DNA of 64,000 nucleotides, from assembly GCF_001411555.2 (NCBI RefSeq), contig NC_049912.1, positions 27,475,722 to 27,539,721 of the forward strand. The letters run 5' to 3'. This DNA is from Juglans regia. Taxonomy: Eukaryota; Streptophyta; Magnoliopsida; Fagales; Juglandaceae. The notes under the pieces were generated by a model. The model saw nothing but the letters and a program-made list of their open reading frames with translations, had not been told where the DNA came from and ran no database searches. Below are positions 1 through 13,000 of this stretch, piece after piece. The translations under genes were made by a program, and so were the position numbers. Position 1 is the stretch's first letter; the number at the start of each line of letters is the position of its first letter.

Positions 1-1999
1 TAATTTATTTAAAATATAATTATATAAATTATTATAAAAATAGTTGTACATTTATTATTTTTCTTATTTAGTTTGTACTAGTAAAATGGCCACCTTCAAG
101 TAAATAAGATATATACTATATATATATATATATATATATAACATAGAAAGTGAACCACTGTTTTCATTCACTTATTGTGCCTGTTAATTTGCTATGACAA
201 GTTTATCATTCTCGCTATGGACGATTGTACGACTTTAATTTTTTTTTTGTTTTTGGAAACTCTACTTTTTCCTTTTCTTTCATTTTAAAGAATATTTATC
301 AAATAATTCATTATTTAAATTTTTTAATGTTTGAACGTAATGATCATTTATTGCTCACGATGATTATTTTACGGATACATATGCTTCCGTCGGTCCATTC
401 AATGTCCACTCGTTGCATAAAATTAGAGATTGGTGGCAATAAAAAAAAGAATAACATAAAGAACAAATTATAAAGTTTTTATGTGGGAAGGGAAGCATGT
501 GCCCTCTCATTAGTATTGTTAATGTCAAAAATAACGCAACAGTTTGAAAGGGAAAAAAAGAATCATTATTGGCTCGCTATAACTATTTGGGTTTCAATCT
601 GTGTAGTCTAAAACTCTCGGCATGATTTGGTGTGATTGTGTGTATATCCATAATAGTGAATAGAAAATAAATACTGATAATATAAAAGAGATATAGACAC
701 ACAAATTTAAGTGGTTCGACATTAAATCTACGTCTACGAAATTTTTGGAGAGAGAATATCCACTATAATAAACTTATTTACAATACCTCATTGCCTCTCT
801 TTTTCACTATACAATAGATATCTCAAATATATTTACTAGAGAATTTGTTCTCGATGGAGTCGCTTTCCAGAGATTGAAGAAGCTGAAAAAGAAGTCGAAT
901 TCTCCCTGGAGTAGTCTGGTCATTTCCATTTATTTGTTTCCTCTTTTCGAGTATCCCTAAGGAGTGGTGAGGATTGGTCGTCTTTTCTTTGCATATCTGA
1001 CATCCTTTCTTCTCCTCAATTTCTCTTTTTTTCTTCCTGTCCCTTTATCCTGACACTCTCATTTTCCTTGTCTCCTCATTATCTTATAATGGTAAAACTT
1101 CTCTCTTGGATCGGGCCTAATAGGTTTACTTTGGGCCTGATATATTTTATCCCTTCCAAGTATGATAAAAGTAAAAGAAAAAAGCTATTTTTTGCTTCCC
1201 AAGTGTACCGTTTAAGTATACCGCTTGCCAAATTTATTTATTTATTTATTTATTTATACTTAGTGATTAAGAAAGTGATTTTAAATATATTAGAATATTT
1301 TTTAAAAATATTTAAATATATTAAAAAATTTTGAAAAGAAAAAAAAAAAAAACTCAAAAGCTGAAAGCAATAAGGTTGAGTGGGCTACTCTAGACTGCAT
1401 ATTAGCTCGACTCAAAGTAAAAAACCATACGCCCAATCGTCAATGGATCCTTGATTTGCAATTAGCTTAATTAATTTCGCATTTGAAGCATTATCCAACG
1501 AGTTAGAATTATGAAATAAATACATAGAATAATTAAACTTAAAGATCTCAAATGGGAGAAATAAATACATAAAATAAATCTTACAATATTTATTAATATT
1601 TAATATTATTTAAACATTCTATAAATAACAATAAATGTTATATAAGGATCATTCACTTAACTTTTTTTCACTAATTTTTTATTATTTTTATTTGGGGGAG
1701 GGGGCCGGGTTGAACCCAAGACCTCTATTTTAGAGTCTTGGGTGTTATCGTATCAGGCTATATGCCTTTGACAACTTTTTCTTACTTAATCAGCTAAAAT
1801 TGGACACAAAAATAGATTATACTTCAGTCAAAATAGGAGTTGAAGGCGCATATGATATATATATATATATATTTTTTTTTACTATAGACTCTTGAGTAAT
1901 GTTAAGTATAAATTTTAAATAGATAAGTTTCATACAAATCATTTATAAAAAAAAAAATGAGTCTCGTAAATAAATAATAGATTTTTATACTTTTTTCTA
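1..1999. other. AT-rich intergenic DNA, no gene seen
   Basis: No supported coding region. The open frames here are short, low in complexity and without family resemblance. The stretch holds a TA dinucleotide tract near 109-140, TTTA-type tracts near 1236-1256, and one tRNA-like repeat described separately at about 1690-1775. Confidence 0.6.
1690..1775 (-). repeat. tRNA-related short repeat (SINE-head-like), copy 1
   Basis: On the minus strand this reads as a tRNA-like head: an A-box-like stretch followed by a B-box-like GGTTCAACCC (plus strand GGGTTGAACCC near 1706-1716). A diverged relative lies at about 28359-28440 with the same order of blocks. The tRNA origin is inferred from the box motifs. 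No poly-A tail or target duplication was recognised. Confidence 0.4.
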
Positions 2000-2000
2000 A

Positions 2001-2219
2001 GGGCAAGTTTGGTAACAAAAATAAAACATAAAATTCTAATCTCATCTCATCTCATTATTACATCTTTTTCAAATTTTCATACAAAATATAATAAACAATT
2101 CAAATTTTTCAAATCTCAATACACCATTTTCAAATCCCAAAACAATAATAATATTAAAACATAATATTTTAAACTTTAAAACAAAATACAAAATTTTTAT
2201 CTCACTCCCAAACCTGCCC
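2001..2219. mobile_element. Tourist-like MITE
   Basis: A non-coding element bounded by near-perfect inverted ends (GGGCAAGTTTGG at the left; the reverse complement of the right end is GGGCAGGTTTGG). The body is typical of the family that recurs across this window, with runs of CATCTCATCTC and AAACAATTCAAATTTTTC. Flanks are TAA on the left and TAC on the right, so the three-base target duplication is imperfect. It belongs with the MITEs at 16776, 31288, 36044, 39746 and 42526. Confidence 0.65.
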
Positions 2220-3907
2220 TACGTGATGTCTTTTTTTTATAAAAACTTATATATAATTTAACTATTTAAAATTTATACAAATTATTTTTTATTTAAGGGT
2301 TGTACTTAATATTATTAAAAAAATATGGTCTTTAAAAGTTTTAAAATGTTCGTCAACGGTCTCATCAATGTCGAAATCACTGACCGTTGAAACCTACATA
2401 ACGAATAAATACAGATTAATAGAGCTTTGTTATAAGGGGGTCCGCCGTGCATGGGAGGAATCCGATTATTTACATAAACAAAGATAAAACAAGAGAAACT
2501 GCCCTGAAAAATCTAGAGAATTCTGGTAAAAAAAAAAAAAAAAGGCAGCAGTAATCTAATTACACCCGGGCTAAGAGCACACTCATTAAATTAGTTAAAG
2601 TTAAAAGATAATTTTAATAAATATAAGAGAAATTTAATTTTTAATTATTCCATTCACATAAATCTCTACATTAGAATAGTTATTTTCTCATTATATAATA
2701 ATAAAATAATATAAGATGAATTTGATTTTAGATATTCACATAAAATCTCCACATTAAATTATATATTTATTCACTATATGGTAATGAATAATTAATAATT
2801 TTAAAAATATTTAATTTTTTAATTTTATCATATTTTACTATTCTACTTATTATATGTTAATTAATAATCATGTTCTTATTAAATTAATATATCACTAAGT
2901 CAAATTAATATATTCATTATGATAAAATATATTATAGAAAGAAAGAAAGAGAAAAATAATTAACAAAATATATATTTGATGTATGTACAATAACCTTTAA
3001 ATTTAGAAAAAATTTTGGAAATTACTGTAGTTAAATTTGACTAATCTAATATGAGTATATTTTATTCTTTAATAGTTAAATACTTATTGAATTTAACTTT
3101 TTAATTAATCTAATAAGAGTGCTTAAGTGCCAACCCAATGCTATAAAATAAGATTAAAAAGAGAGAGAGAGAGAGTCTTGGCCCAGTCCGTCTCACTGGG
3201 AGACATTTCTCATTTCATCCTTTCCGAATTGGAGCAGGCCGACTCTAATTTCAGATAGCTTCGCCTGTAATGGCCTTAGATATCAATTTATTGACCCTAG
3301 CATCGGTTTCGCAGGGCCTATAGAAATCATACATTAATAGAGTAAAGAATATCATGTAACACCCGGATACCACGTGCCCTATAAGTTCTAATGCAAGTAC
3401 CACTTTTTGCAATATAGAAAGGAAAAACGAAAGGATTAACAGATTCTACGTAATGAAACTTTACGGTTACGTTTCTTTCTACGTACCATGCATCTATTTT
3501 ATCTTAGTTCGTTTAATTATTATAATTTTTTTTAAATATAAAAAAAAATTTTAAAATAAAAAATTTTAAAATAAAAAATTATATTAAAAATAATATTTTA
3601 TTAAACTGTTAATTTTCATCTTATCTCATCTATTTATATAACCAAACGTGTCCTAATTCTAATGAGTAATGTGGATTGATTATTAAATGTTAAAACATTT
3701 ATGATTGGAAGATGACTTTTACGTTCAGTTACATTCATGTGTCGTACAAATGTCGTACATTATTTTTAAAAAATAGTAAAATTTATTATTAAAAAATAAT
3801 TTATGCTGCATACATAATTTTTAAGTATTTATTATATATTTTATTGATGTGATTGATCAAATTTTTTATTTTATATTAAAAAAATGATGCAGCTAATTAT
3901 ATTAATG
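2220..3907. other. AT-rich intergenic DNA, no gene seen
   Basis: No supported coding region. A degenerate, AT-rich MITE-like stretch can be seen around 3495-3655, ending in CCAAACGTGTCC. A short GA repeat lies near 3160-3175. Confidence 0.5.
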
Positions 3908-4511
3908 AAGTGTGCAAAGAGTATACAAAAATTATTGCACACAGAGTTTCTGATAAAAAAATTAAAATTTTCATTTAAGTTTTATATTTATTTATTTTTT
4001 TTAAAAAGAATGTGCAACACTTGTGCACTTCATGATTATAAATATTATTTTTTTATTTTTTAAAACAATTGATAAACTATTTTTATTTTTTATTTAAAAA
4101 AAATACGCAAGATTTGACTATTATAGAAAAGTTAAAGAGTAACGCTATATATAATTATAGAAAACATAAACGTTACACAATCGTTTTGAAAAGAATTTTT
4201 GATAAAAAAAAATTAAAATTTTTTTAATTTTAAGTGTGCAAAGAGTATACAAAAGTTATTACACACAAAGTTTCTGATAAAAAAATTAACATTTTTATTT
4301 AGATTTTATATTTATTTACTTTTTAAAAAAAGAATGTGCGACATTTGTGCATTCTATGATTATAAATATCATTTTTTTAATTTTTAAAACAATTGATAAA
4401 CTATTTTTATTTTTTATTTAAAAAATATATGCAAGATTTGGCTATTATAAAAAAGTTAAAGAGTAACGCTCTATATAATTATAGAAAACATAAACGTTAC
4501 ACAACCGTTTA
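3908..4511. repeat. Tandem duplication of a 280 bp AT-rich unit
   Basis: Unit 1 is about 3908-4187 and unit 2 about 4232-4511, in the same orientation with a 44 bp spacer. Shared landmarks in order are AAGTGTGCAAAGAGTATAC, TTTCTGATAAAAAAATTAA, GATTATAAATAT, AACAATTGATAAACTA, AGTTAAAGAGTAACGCT and AAACATAAACGTTACACAA. Both units contain many small differences, so the duplication is not very recent. No coding content. Confidence 0.75.
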
Positions 4512-4569
4512 AAAAAAAAAAAAAATTTATTATTATTTTTATATAAATGTAATATTTATTATTTTTTCT

Positions 4570-5060
4570 AAAAAAGATTGCACGTTGCTGCGCTCTCTAC
4601 TCTTGGACGACAAATATCTTTCCCGAAGTTTATCCAACTTTCCTTTTTGCATCGGGCATTGCTAGGTACAGTCGAAAACGCAAGGCGCAAACTGTACGAT
4701 TGCCTCGCAATCGGTCGAAACAAAGGTCAAAGCACGTCCGCTGCTAATGCGGAGGTTTCCACGAGTGCCTCGCAATCCCATCTCCCAAGACCCTTAATTT
4801 GTCTGCGACTATACACTGACACGGTCAAGGCGCAAACTGTATCGAAACCAATCTTTACCGTCCGTTCTGACGCGTAGGATGATCAACGGAAATGGGTGCA
4901 TTGGATGACAACGCAAGGCGATCGAAGACTCTTACGAAGCTCAACCTGACCCTCCATTATTACACGTAGGAAAAATCAACGGATTGGAGCACAGGGATGA
5001 CGGTATACGTTGAAATCAAAGGAAATAATGGAAGTTTGGTAGACCGAGACATTGAACCAA
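4570..5060. other. GC-richer island upstream of the truncated coatomer gene
   Basis: This stretch is clearly richer in G and C than the AT-rich DNA before it. It contains short internal repeats: CAAGGCGCAAACTGTA occurs at 4681 and again at 4826, and TGCCTCGCAATC occurs at about 4700 and 4766. An open frame of about 99 codons (4578-4877) crosses it, but its product resembles nothing I recognise. It could be promoter or 5' leader of the gene starting at 5218, or a decayed insertion. Confidence 0.35.
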
Positions 5061-5217
5061 GCATGGACATGTTCATTCCCTAACGTGCATATATATGCAC
5101 ATATATGCTGCAGGAATATTTACCAATCAAACTCTATCCAGTTAACGAGAATCGTTTCTCTTTTCCAACCACGTACAGGCTTAATCAACTACTGCTTCCA
5201 AGATATCAACTGCGAAA

Positions 5218-7355
5218 ATGGTGAGTTGCATACAACACACATATATTAGTTCTGATCTGTAAAGCCGCAATATTCGGTCACAGATTAATAGAGCCATTTT
5301 TGAGTTCATTTGAAACTTAAGTTTTGAATACGATTTTAGTTTTTATTTGGAACTTAATGTTTAGATATTGGACTAATAATTTTTGTACTTCTGGTATGCC
5401 CCTGCAGCCTCTTTCACTCAAGATCGAGGTATTGTTTTGTTTTGCTTAATTTTCTTATTTATTTATACATATATATAAATGGACAATCTCTGTTAAATGA
5501 GTTAATTTCAAGCTGCTCAACTCACCTGCTTGCTGTTTTCTGCAACAGAAAGAATATGTTCAAAACTCAGAAAGAGTAAAATCTGTGGATTTTCATCCAA
5601 CTGAGCCATGGTAATTTACATATCTTCTTTAATTTTCCCATACATGCATGAAAACAAAGGAAAGCTATCTATATCAAATTAGTATCAAGCAAAATGGATT
5701 TTTCAATAGCACTTGCTGATCATTATCTAAAGTATATTGCTGAACAATGCTTTATGTGGCAGGATTCTTGCAAGTTTGTATTCAGGCAGTCTCTGTATCT
5801 GGAACTACCAGTCACAGGTTATAAGCTGGCAATATTTTATATATTAGGCGTACCTTTGACTGATCTTTGAGTACTGTTTCTGTGCTTCAAACACTTTTGA
5901 CTTGTATTTATTATTTTTCTCTCTCTAAGCATTTGATGCTAACCCTTTTTATCTCCAATTCCAGACACTGGAGAAGTCTTTCAAGGTCACTGAGTCCCCA
6001 GGTAATTAATGACACGCATGTAGTTTTTTTTGACATTCCAGTACTTTTCCATAGAAGTTGTATGTGCGTGTACTGTTGGGCATGTTTTAGATTGACATTC
6101 TTTTTTATATATGTGCTTGCAGTCAGGTCAGCAAAGTTCATTGCACGCGAACACTGGGTGGTTGCTGGAGCAGATGACAAGTTTATTCGGGTATACAATT
6201 TCCACACACTGGATAAGACCAAAGAATTTGAGGCACACGAAGATTTCATCAGATCTGTGGCCGTCCATCCTACCCTTCCCTATGTGCTGTCAGCGTCCGA
6301 TGACAAAGTTATAAAGCTTTGGGACTGGGAGAAGGGTTGGGTCTGTACTCAGACTTTCGAGGGGCATTCACACTATGTAATGCAAGTTGCATTCAACCCA
6401 AAAGACACCCTTGCTTTTTCAAGTGCATCCCTTGATGGAACCATCAAGGTATTATATATAGGCCTTATGATCTTTTCACTTCTGGCCTAATAGTAAACTG
6501 CAATTTTCTTTTTAAGTCTGTTAATGGCTCCTCTTCTAGGTATGGAATCTGAGCTCTCCTGCTCCAATCTTTACGTTGGATGGCCATTCGAAGGGTGTGA
6601 ACTGCGTTGATTACTTCACTGGCAACGATGAAACAAAGCTTTTAACCGGTTCTGATGATTTTACTGCTAAGGTTTGCAACCGGCCTATCTCCTTCTTCTT
6701 CGGCTAAGTAGAGATTTTTTCATATGCACTAGTGTTTATCATTAATTTGAATCTACTCATTGAGACTAGCTATAATTTTATGAGATAAACAGGTGTGGGA
6801 TTATCAAAGCAAAAGTTGCCTGCAAACCCTAGAAGGCCACCAGCACAATGTTACATTGATATGTGCTCATCCAGAGTTTCCCATAATTATTACTGGTTCA
6901 GAGGACGGAACTATTTGCATATGGGATGCCACCACCTATAGGTAACTCTTCATGATTCAAATTTTCCATATTCTGATACCGTGCAGGAGACCAATTGAAA
7001 TACATGCATGCATTAGAACTAGTACTGTCGTCAGACTTTAATAATTGGTTCTGCTATATATTTTGGTTTTGGAAGTTTTAAAGTAATGCTCAATAATTTA
7101 CAGACTCGAGAACACATTGAACTATGATCTCGGAAGAGTTTGGGTAGTTGGATACAAAAAAGGATCAGACCGGTAAGATTCTATATATTCTGTTCTTTTT
7201 TGAGAGAATATATGAATAATCTTAGTACTATTATCAGTTTGCTGCCCACAGCATGATAAAATCTGCCTTGCTAATATCATGATATCCCTACTCCCTTCAG
7301 GGTTGTATTTGGTTGTGACAAAGGAACAATCATGGTCAGTCTGAACAGTACTTAG
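5218..7355 (+). CDS. Truncated coatomer subunit beta'-like protein (WD40 propeller only)
   Basis: Ten coding exons: 5218-5220, 5408-5428, 5549-5610, 5763-5817, 5965-6001, 6123-6448, 6540-6671, 6793-6941, 7104-7172 and 7301-7355. Joined they keep one frame and give about 302 residues. The product is the N-terminal WD40 region of the COPI coat subunit beta', which in the full protein helps bind dilysine cargo on Golgi vesicles. WD-type blocks such as [20 protein letters not shown] and [16 protein letters not shown] are clear. Exons 1-9 have the same lengths and phases as those of the full gene at 10054, so this is a tandem duplicate. Exon 10 diverges after the block ending in GTIMVSLN and stops at 7353-7355. 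The COPI-WD-associated region and the acidic tail are absent; the full protein is about 912 residues. All splice sites are canonical and no frame break occurs before the stop, so it may be expressed, but a pseudogene is possible. Confidence 0.75.
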
Positions 7356-8327
7356 AAGTTGAGATACGGTGAAACAACTATTTGGGGATGAAAAGTACGT
7401 ACTTGGAGGAATGAAGTACTGATCATCCGCTGCTGCGTACTGCTCTACTCCTGGTCCCTGTACTACTGTTTTCTTATGAATAAATTTGTCTATCTTCGAG
7501 TAACGAGTTGAAGAGCAAGACTAACTAGCTAGCTAGATCAATGAATGAAGCGTTTGATCACCCTACCCCTGCTGCTGCTGTCGTCTTGATTGTGTGATCT
7601 GAAATAACTGCCACAAGGAATTGCTTCTTGTCGTGTCCATAGATATTATATATGCTATAGCTACCTCCAAGGATATTAATGTACTCTTTCTCCTGTTTAT
7701 ATATGCATGTGGTGTGTTTCTTTGAATTCCAATGGCTTCTCATCTCTATTCCCAGCAGTGGAATGTAGTACCTATGTTTAAATTAATAAATTCAGTCTGA
7801 AATATTGCAATACACTGTCCTGAACACCAATTGGAGTACAGCAATTTTGGGATCTGTGGACTAATTAAGAAGAGATGAATGCTTTAGCTATAAAAAATTC
7901 TCATAAAATTAAATAGTAGTTTGATGTGATATGTTATATACTAAAATTACTAAAGGAAATTTAACGTATTATATAAAATCATACCAGTTTGCAAATTTAT
8001 TTTTATTTGATCATTTTGTGATTGTAGTATTTTTTAATTAAGAATAACCTTGCAATACGGAGAAAAAAAAAAGTTTTAAATTGTAATCTTGAATAATAAT
8101 TTTCCCATTTGCAGTCCTGCATTTACAGGGGATTGAATTAAAATTTGTACATAATTGCAAAAACAACCCTTGCTCTCCTCGCCAACAACGTTCCAAAATC
8201 ACTCAATGCCCACTCGCAGGAGGGATAAGATAGCTTGAAAGGATTAAAAAAAATAAAAAAAAAACTTGAAAGGGCCCAGTCCATTCTAACATGCCCAGCC
8301 CGCATGGATCAAAGAAAAAAATTATTA
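7356..8327. other. Downstream of the truncated coatomer copy, no gene seen
   Basis: I found no continuation of the coatomer coding exons here; exon 11 and later counterparts are absent. The DNA grows AT-rich after 7760. It probably includes the 3' untranslated region of the preceding gene. Confidence 0.5.
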
Positions 8328-8500
8328 TGCCGCCATACTTATCGACCGCTCAATGAATTTTATTTTTTTAATTATTTTATTAATAATTATGGAAGTAATT
8401 TTTAAATTATGGAAGTAATTTTTAATATTTTTTAAAAATATTAAAATAAAATAAAATAAAATAAAAAAACACTATTTAGCGGTCACTTGCAGCGGTACAG
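8328..8500. mobile_element. Small foldback MITE-like element
   Basis: The ends are imperfect inverted repeats. The left arm reads GCCGCCATACTTATCGACCG and the right arm, reverse-complemented, reads CTGTACCGCTGCAAGTGACC. The core is AT-rich and partly self-complementary. It resembles in plan the foldback element at 30024-30325. Exact ends and a target duplication were not established. Confidence 0.4.
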
Positions 8501-10053
8501 TAGTGCAGCTCAGTTGGAAAGCCTGCCAGTGAAAGAAGACGTTCAGCTAGATCGAGCGTGTTGCAGTTCTTCTATATACAGTCCATTTTGCATGCATCTG
8601 CGCTCGCCGCTGACATGAGTCAGATCAGGTGGTTTTACATTTGAAAAAAAAAACACAAAATAGCATAATGAAGAGACTACGAGTCTCTTCTTCACCGCCA
8701 AATCCATCTTTGAAAAAGCCATTATCTCCTTCAGATCCATCTTCGAAAAAGCCATTCTCCCTAGATCCATTTTTCCGTTCGTCGTCTCCCATTTTTGCAC
8801 CCCATTTTTGTGGGTGTCTCACGTCTCTCTCTCGTTTATCAGATCCCGCTACTCCCTTCGGCGAACCACGTGAACTCCGTCGGTAAGTATAATAATTTTA
8901 GTTCATTTGAAGCAAAGAAGACGGAGAGAGAGGCTCAATCATACTTACACCAGACAATGCCCCTCTTGCAGGATCCTGCCATGTCTTGAAAAGATCTTGA
9001 ATCAGCTCCTGTCGATGGGCCCGAGCACAAACCAAACTAGCATACTTTTTTTATTTCCGACCAATCTTTAGATGCCACAACCTGAAGACAAAGATCAAGT
9101 TCCGTAGTATGTTAAATAAAATAAAAATTCTTGAAACAGGTCAAGCATATATATATGTACTGAAGAATACAACATAAAAGCATAAACAAGCCAAGCGCAG
9201 TAATAAACTGAATGACATACAGTTGCAATTGAAGGGCTTGAAATTTGAATCCTCTCTTGGATGAGGATAGGTAACATCAGCAGCAAAGGTATACGCAGTG
9301 CATCCACTCCCTTGGGCGAACCACCTTTTGAACCTAAGCATGAAACGGTGCGTTTCACAAAAATCTTAGTTCTTCCCACAAGTTTTTGGCATTCCTTTCG
9401 GCTCCCGCCCATTCCGCAGCGTATCGTTTCATTAACCGAGTTTAGTTTGCCATGTCATTTACGTGCCCAATGGGTGTGCAAGCTCGATTGAACGTAGAGT
9501 TTTTGTTTATTTTAAGATCGGGAAGTAGAGTCTGTATGTTGAGATTCTAGGTGTCATTTTGATTATTTATTACTGATAAAAAAATATTTGATAAAAAACA
9601 GAAGAATTTACAATTTTTTAACTTATTCAAAGTTTGATAATTTTTTTTAATAATGTTAGATACATTTTTACGGTATAAGTTATAAGATTGTAAATTTAAT
9701 TTTTCTTCACAAAAATTTGATGTTATTACAATTATTTATAAATACATAGTTATCAAAATGTTTTGAGTAATTCAATCCCCATCGGATCATAATATCGTAT
9801 TGATATTACCATTGCCAGATCCACAAACAGTGTCTCCGTTATCCTACGCCGTTTCACACCTGGATACCCCTTCAGTGGCAGTTTCGTTAATATGTATCTC
9901 GTAACTACAAAGCAAAATATTTTCACAGCTCTCTCCAATTCAACACCAAACCCCTCCTCCTATCTCTCCCTCTCCGAGATCTATCGGGCTCGGGGATTTC
10001 GATCTTCGATTTCGTGGTTCCGATCAAAGCTATTATATTATCTAGTCTGCAAG
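8501..10053. other. Intergenic region and probable promoter/leader of the full coatomer gene
   Basis: Open frames here (8543-8989, 9095-9491) overlap on both strands and show no recognisable protein. A short direct repeat is visible: ACTCCCTTCGGCGAACCAC near 8850 and ACTCCCTTGGGCGAACCACC near 9307. The last 150 bases before 10054, pyrimidine-rich around 9940-9990, are likely the 5' leader of the coatomer gene. Confidence 0.45.
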
Positions 10054-13000
10054 AATGGTAAGCGTTCCTATTCCATTGCATTTCTCAAACGCTTTCGCAT
10101 TTTGTTACAGCTTAGATCTGGCACAAATTCGCTTCGATTTGATCGTAATTTCTGATCAAGTAGTCTATTAGATAGAGCTGAAGTGGTTTTTTATTAATTA
10201 CTTCGAATGTGAGACTTAGAATTATATACGCTATTTCGTTTTCTACGACATCTGGTGTTTGGCTGATAACTGACTCGTCTTTTTTTTTTTTTGGTTTTAT
10301 TATTGGCGCCTGCGCAGCCTCTCAGACTGGAAATTAAGGTACCTTAAAATTAGATCTCAAGTCCCCGTTGTTTGCTGTAGTTTTTCCTACCTGAATTTTG
10401 GCATTATCTAGTACTTGGTTGCCAATAAATCGTCATTTTAATGTTTTAAAGATTTCGTAGAAACCCGGCTGGCAGTGGATTTGAAAAGTTTAAATTGCCT
10501 GAGTAACGGTCACTTATTGTTAAACTTTGTATCAGAGAAAGCTTGCTCAAAGATCAGAGAGAGTAAAGTCTGTGGATCTGCATCCTACCGAACCATGGTA
10601 AGTTACAATTTTCTAATTTATAATATCATAATTCAAATTTTATTTTATGATTATTTATTTATTTATTTTATGTAATATAGCTACTGGTAGAGCAATGCTA
10701 TATACAAGTGCCTGAATTATGTGGGAAAATTTAATTACGCAGAATGCATTTTCTATGCTAAATCATGACTTTAGTGACTATGTGATTAAGATTTTAATGT
10801 ATATTATAGAAATTAAAGGGCAATGACCTGAAATCTGATGCATGTAATTCTTGTTGCAGGATTCTTGCGAGTTTGTATTCAGGAACTGTGTGTATCTGGA
10901 ACTACCAATCACAGGTGTGCTAGTGTATGATGCACAATAATGACGTGAAATTAGAATTACTACTTCCGTTTTTGGGCATTTTTTTTTGTCAATTGTAACA
11001 ACGTGTGATCTGTAAAAAATTTATCAACAAGTTCTACTAAATTTATTTGTATTTTCAGAGATCTTTAGATGGATCTCCTTTAACTCGAACAGATGGACAC
11101 ACAGAGTCTTCCCTGAGGACTGTGCACCACTGTAATCTGTCAGGGGACACTCTACTAAACAGTTTCCAACTAAATGGTTGTCATCACATGTATAGAAATT
11201 ATGTGGAAAAGAATCTCGTAGTGTGTGATGACTTGTGGAAAGTGCTAGTCACATCTGCACAATTACTTCAAAAGGACTAGTCAATTTGAAACTTCCCTAG
11301 AATCACTTAGAAAACCTAGTTTCACATGGGAAGTAGCTAATGTGGAACTTAGCACCCATGACTACCCTTATAAACCAGTCACCCTATGTGGGATATCCAT
11401 ACTCCCAATGTGGGACTGGGTTGTTACACAGTGACAACAACTTTTTCACTTGATGATGATGAAAGCCCCAATGCTGGTGCTAAAATGGTGCCATTTAGTT
11501 TTATAGTTGAGCTTTGGTCCTCTTCATAATCTGTGTCAAATAAGTGCCACTTGTAACTGAAGTAACAAGAACTCTGTTGTCTGTTCATTCCATGTTTTAT
11601 GCCCAGCACTTATGAAGACAGCATGTGCGCCTATATTTTAACCAACATGGATGTATTGAAGTACCTTTTGTTTTATTTGGTATTTCATGACTTATACAGG
11701 TGTTGTTTGCTAATAAAAAGATATCCGTATATTATTGAAACGTTAGAACAAAGTATTGGCATTTGCTTCCTTTCTCATGGAGGCTCTTTAGCCTGCCTTA
11801 GGAGTTTTAGACTATTATTGCTAACTAATTTTTATTTAGAGTCCTTTGGAGTAGTTATCTCTAACTTTAATATCCTTTTCACTATACCAGACCACAGCAA
11901 AGTCTTTTGAGGTTACAGAATTACCAGGTACCTAATGCACAATGTTATTTTGTTTGCTTATCCCCTGCCTGATGAGGTTGCTGAAACATCTTTTGTCATA
12001 TTCATTGATGCTGGTTTAGTTAGGTTGCTAAAGCTATGTCTCTATTTGCAGTTAGGTCTGCCAAGTTTATAGCACGCAAGCAATGGGTTGTTGCTGGAGC
12101 TGATGACATGATTATTCGTGTATACAATTACAACACAATGGATAAGATAAAAGTATTTGAGGCACACACCGACTACATTAGATGTGTAGCTGTCCATCCT
12201 ACCCTTCCGTATGTGCTGTCATCATCTGATGATATGCTCATAAAGCTTTGGGATTGGGAGAAAGGTTGGATGTGTACACAGATTTTTGAGGGGCATTCCC
12301 ATTATGTGATGCAAGTGACATTTAATCCAAAAGACACCAACACATTTGCCAGTGCATCTCTCGATCGCACAATAAAGGTATGATGAGATTTGTTGATGAT
12401 TAATTTTTTCTTGAAACTTGCCTCATCTGGTATAATTATGCTGATAATGCTCTAGTTTTATGTTCTTTCTAGATTTGGAATCTTGGCTCCCCTGACCCAA
12501 ATTTTACATTGGATGCCCATCAAAAAGGTGTCAATTGTGTTGACTACTTTACGGGTGGTGATAAACCTTATCTGATTACCGGTTCTGATGATCACACTGC
12601 CAAGGTCTGTGGCCTGTTCCTTTTTTTTTTTCCAAGATTTTTTTGTTTAAATTTATGTACAATGATCTGGAACATTTATGGATAGAACAAATCCTATGAA
12701 AGCAGGTGTGGGATTATCAGACCAAAAGCTGTGTCCAGACATTAGAGGGTCACACACACAATGTCTCTGCAGTATGTTTTCATCCAGAACTTCCTATAAT
12801 AATAACTGGTTCTGAAGATGGGACAGTTCGCATATGGCATTCTACCACGTATAGGTAATTTGTTTTGTACTAAACTTTCTGAGTTTTGTCTGTAAAATTG
12901 CCTTGGCCCTTGACCTTTTTTTGTGCCTTATTTTCTCCTTTAGACTTTTTCGTGGGTGTGAATAATTTTTTTGTTCCTACACAACAGTTCCCTTCAATAA

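Noticed and set aside
4578..4877. 99-codon frame in the GC-richer island
   Set aside because: No resemblance to known proteins, no introns and no supporting context. It is kept only as a repeat-bearing island.
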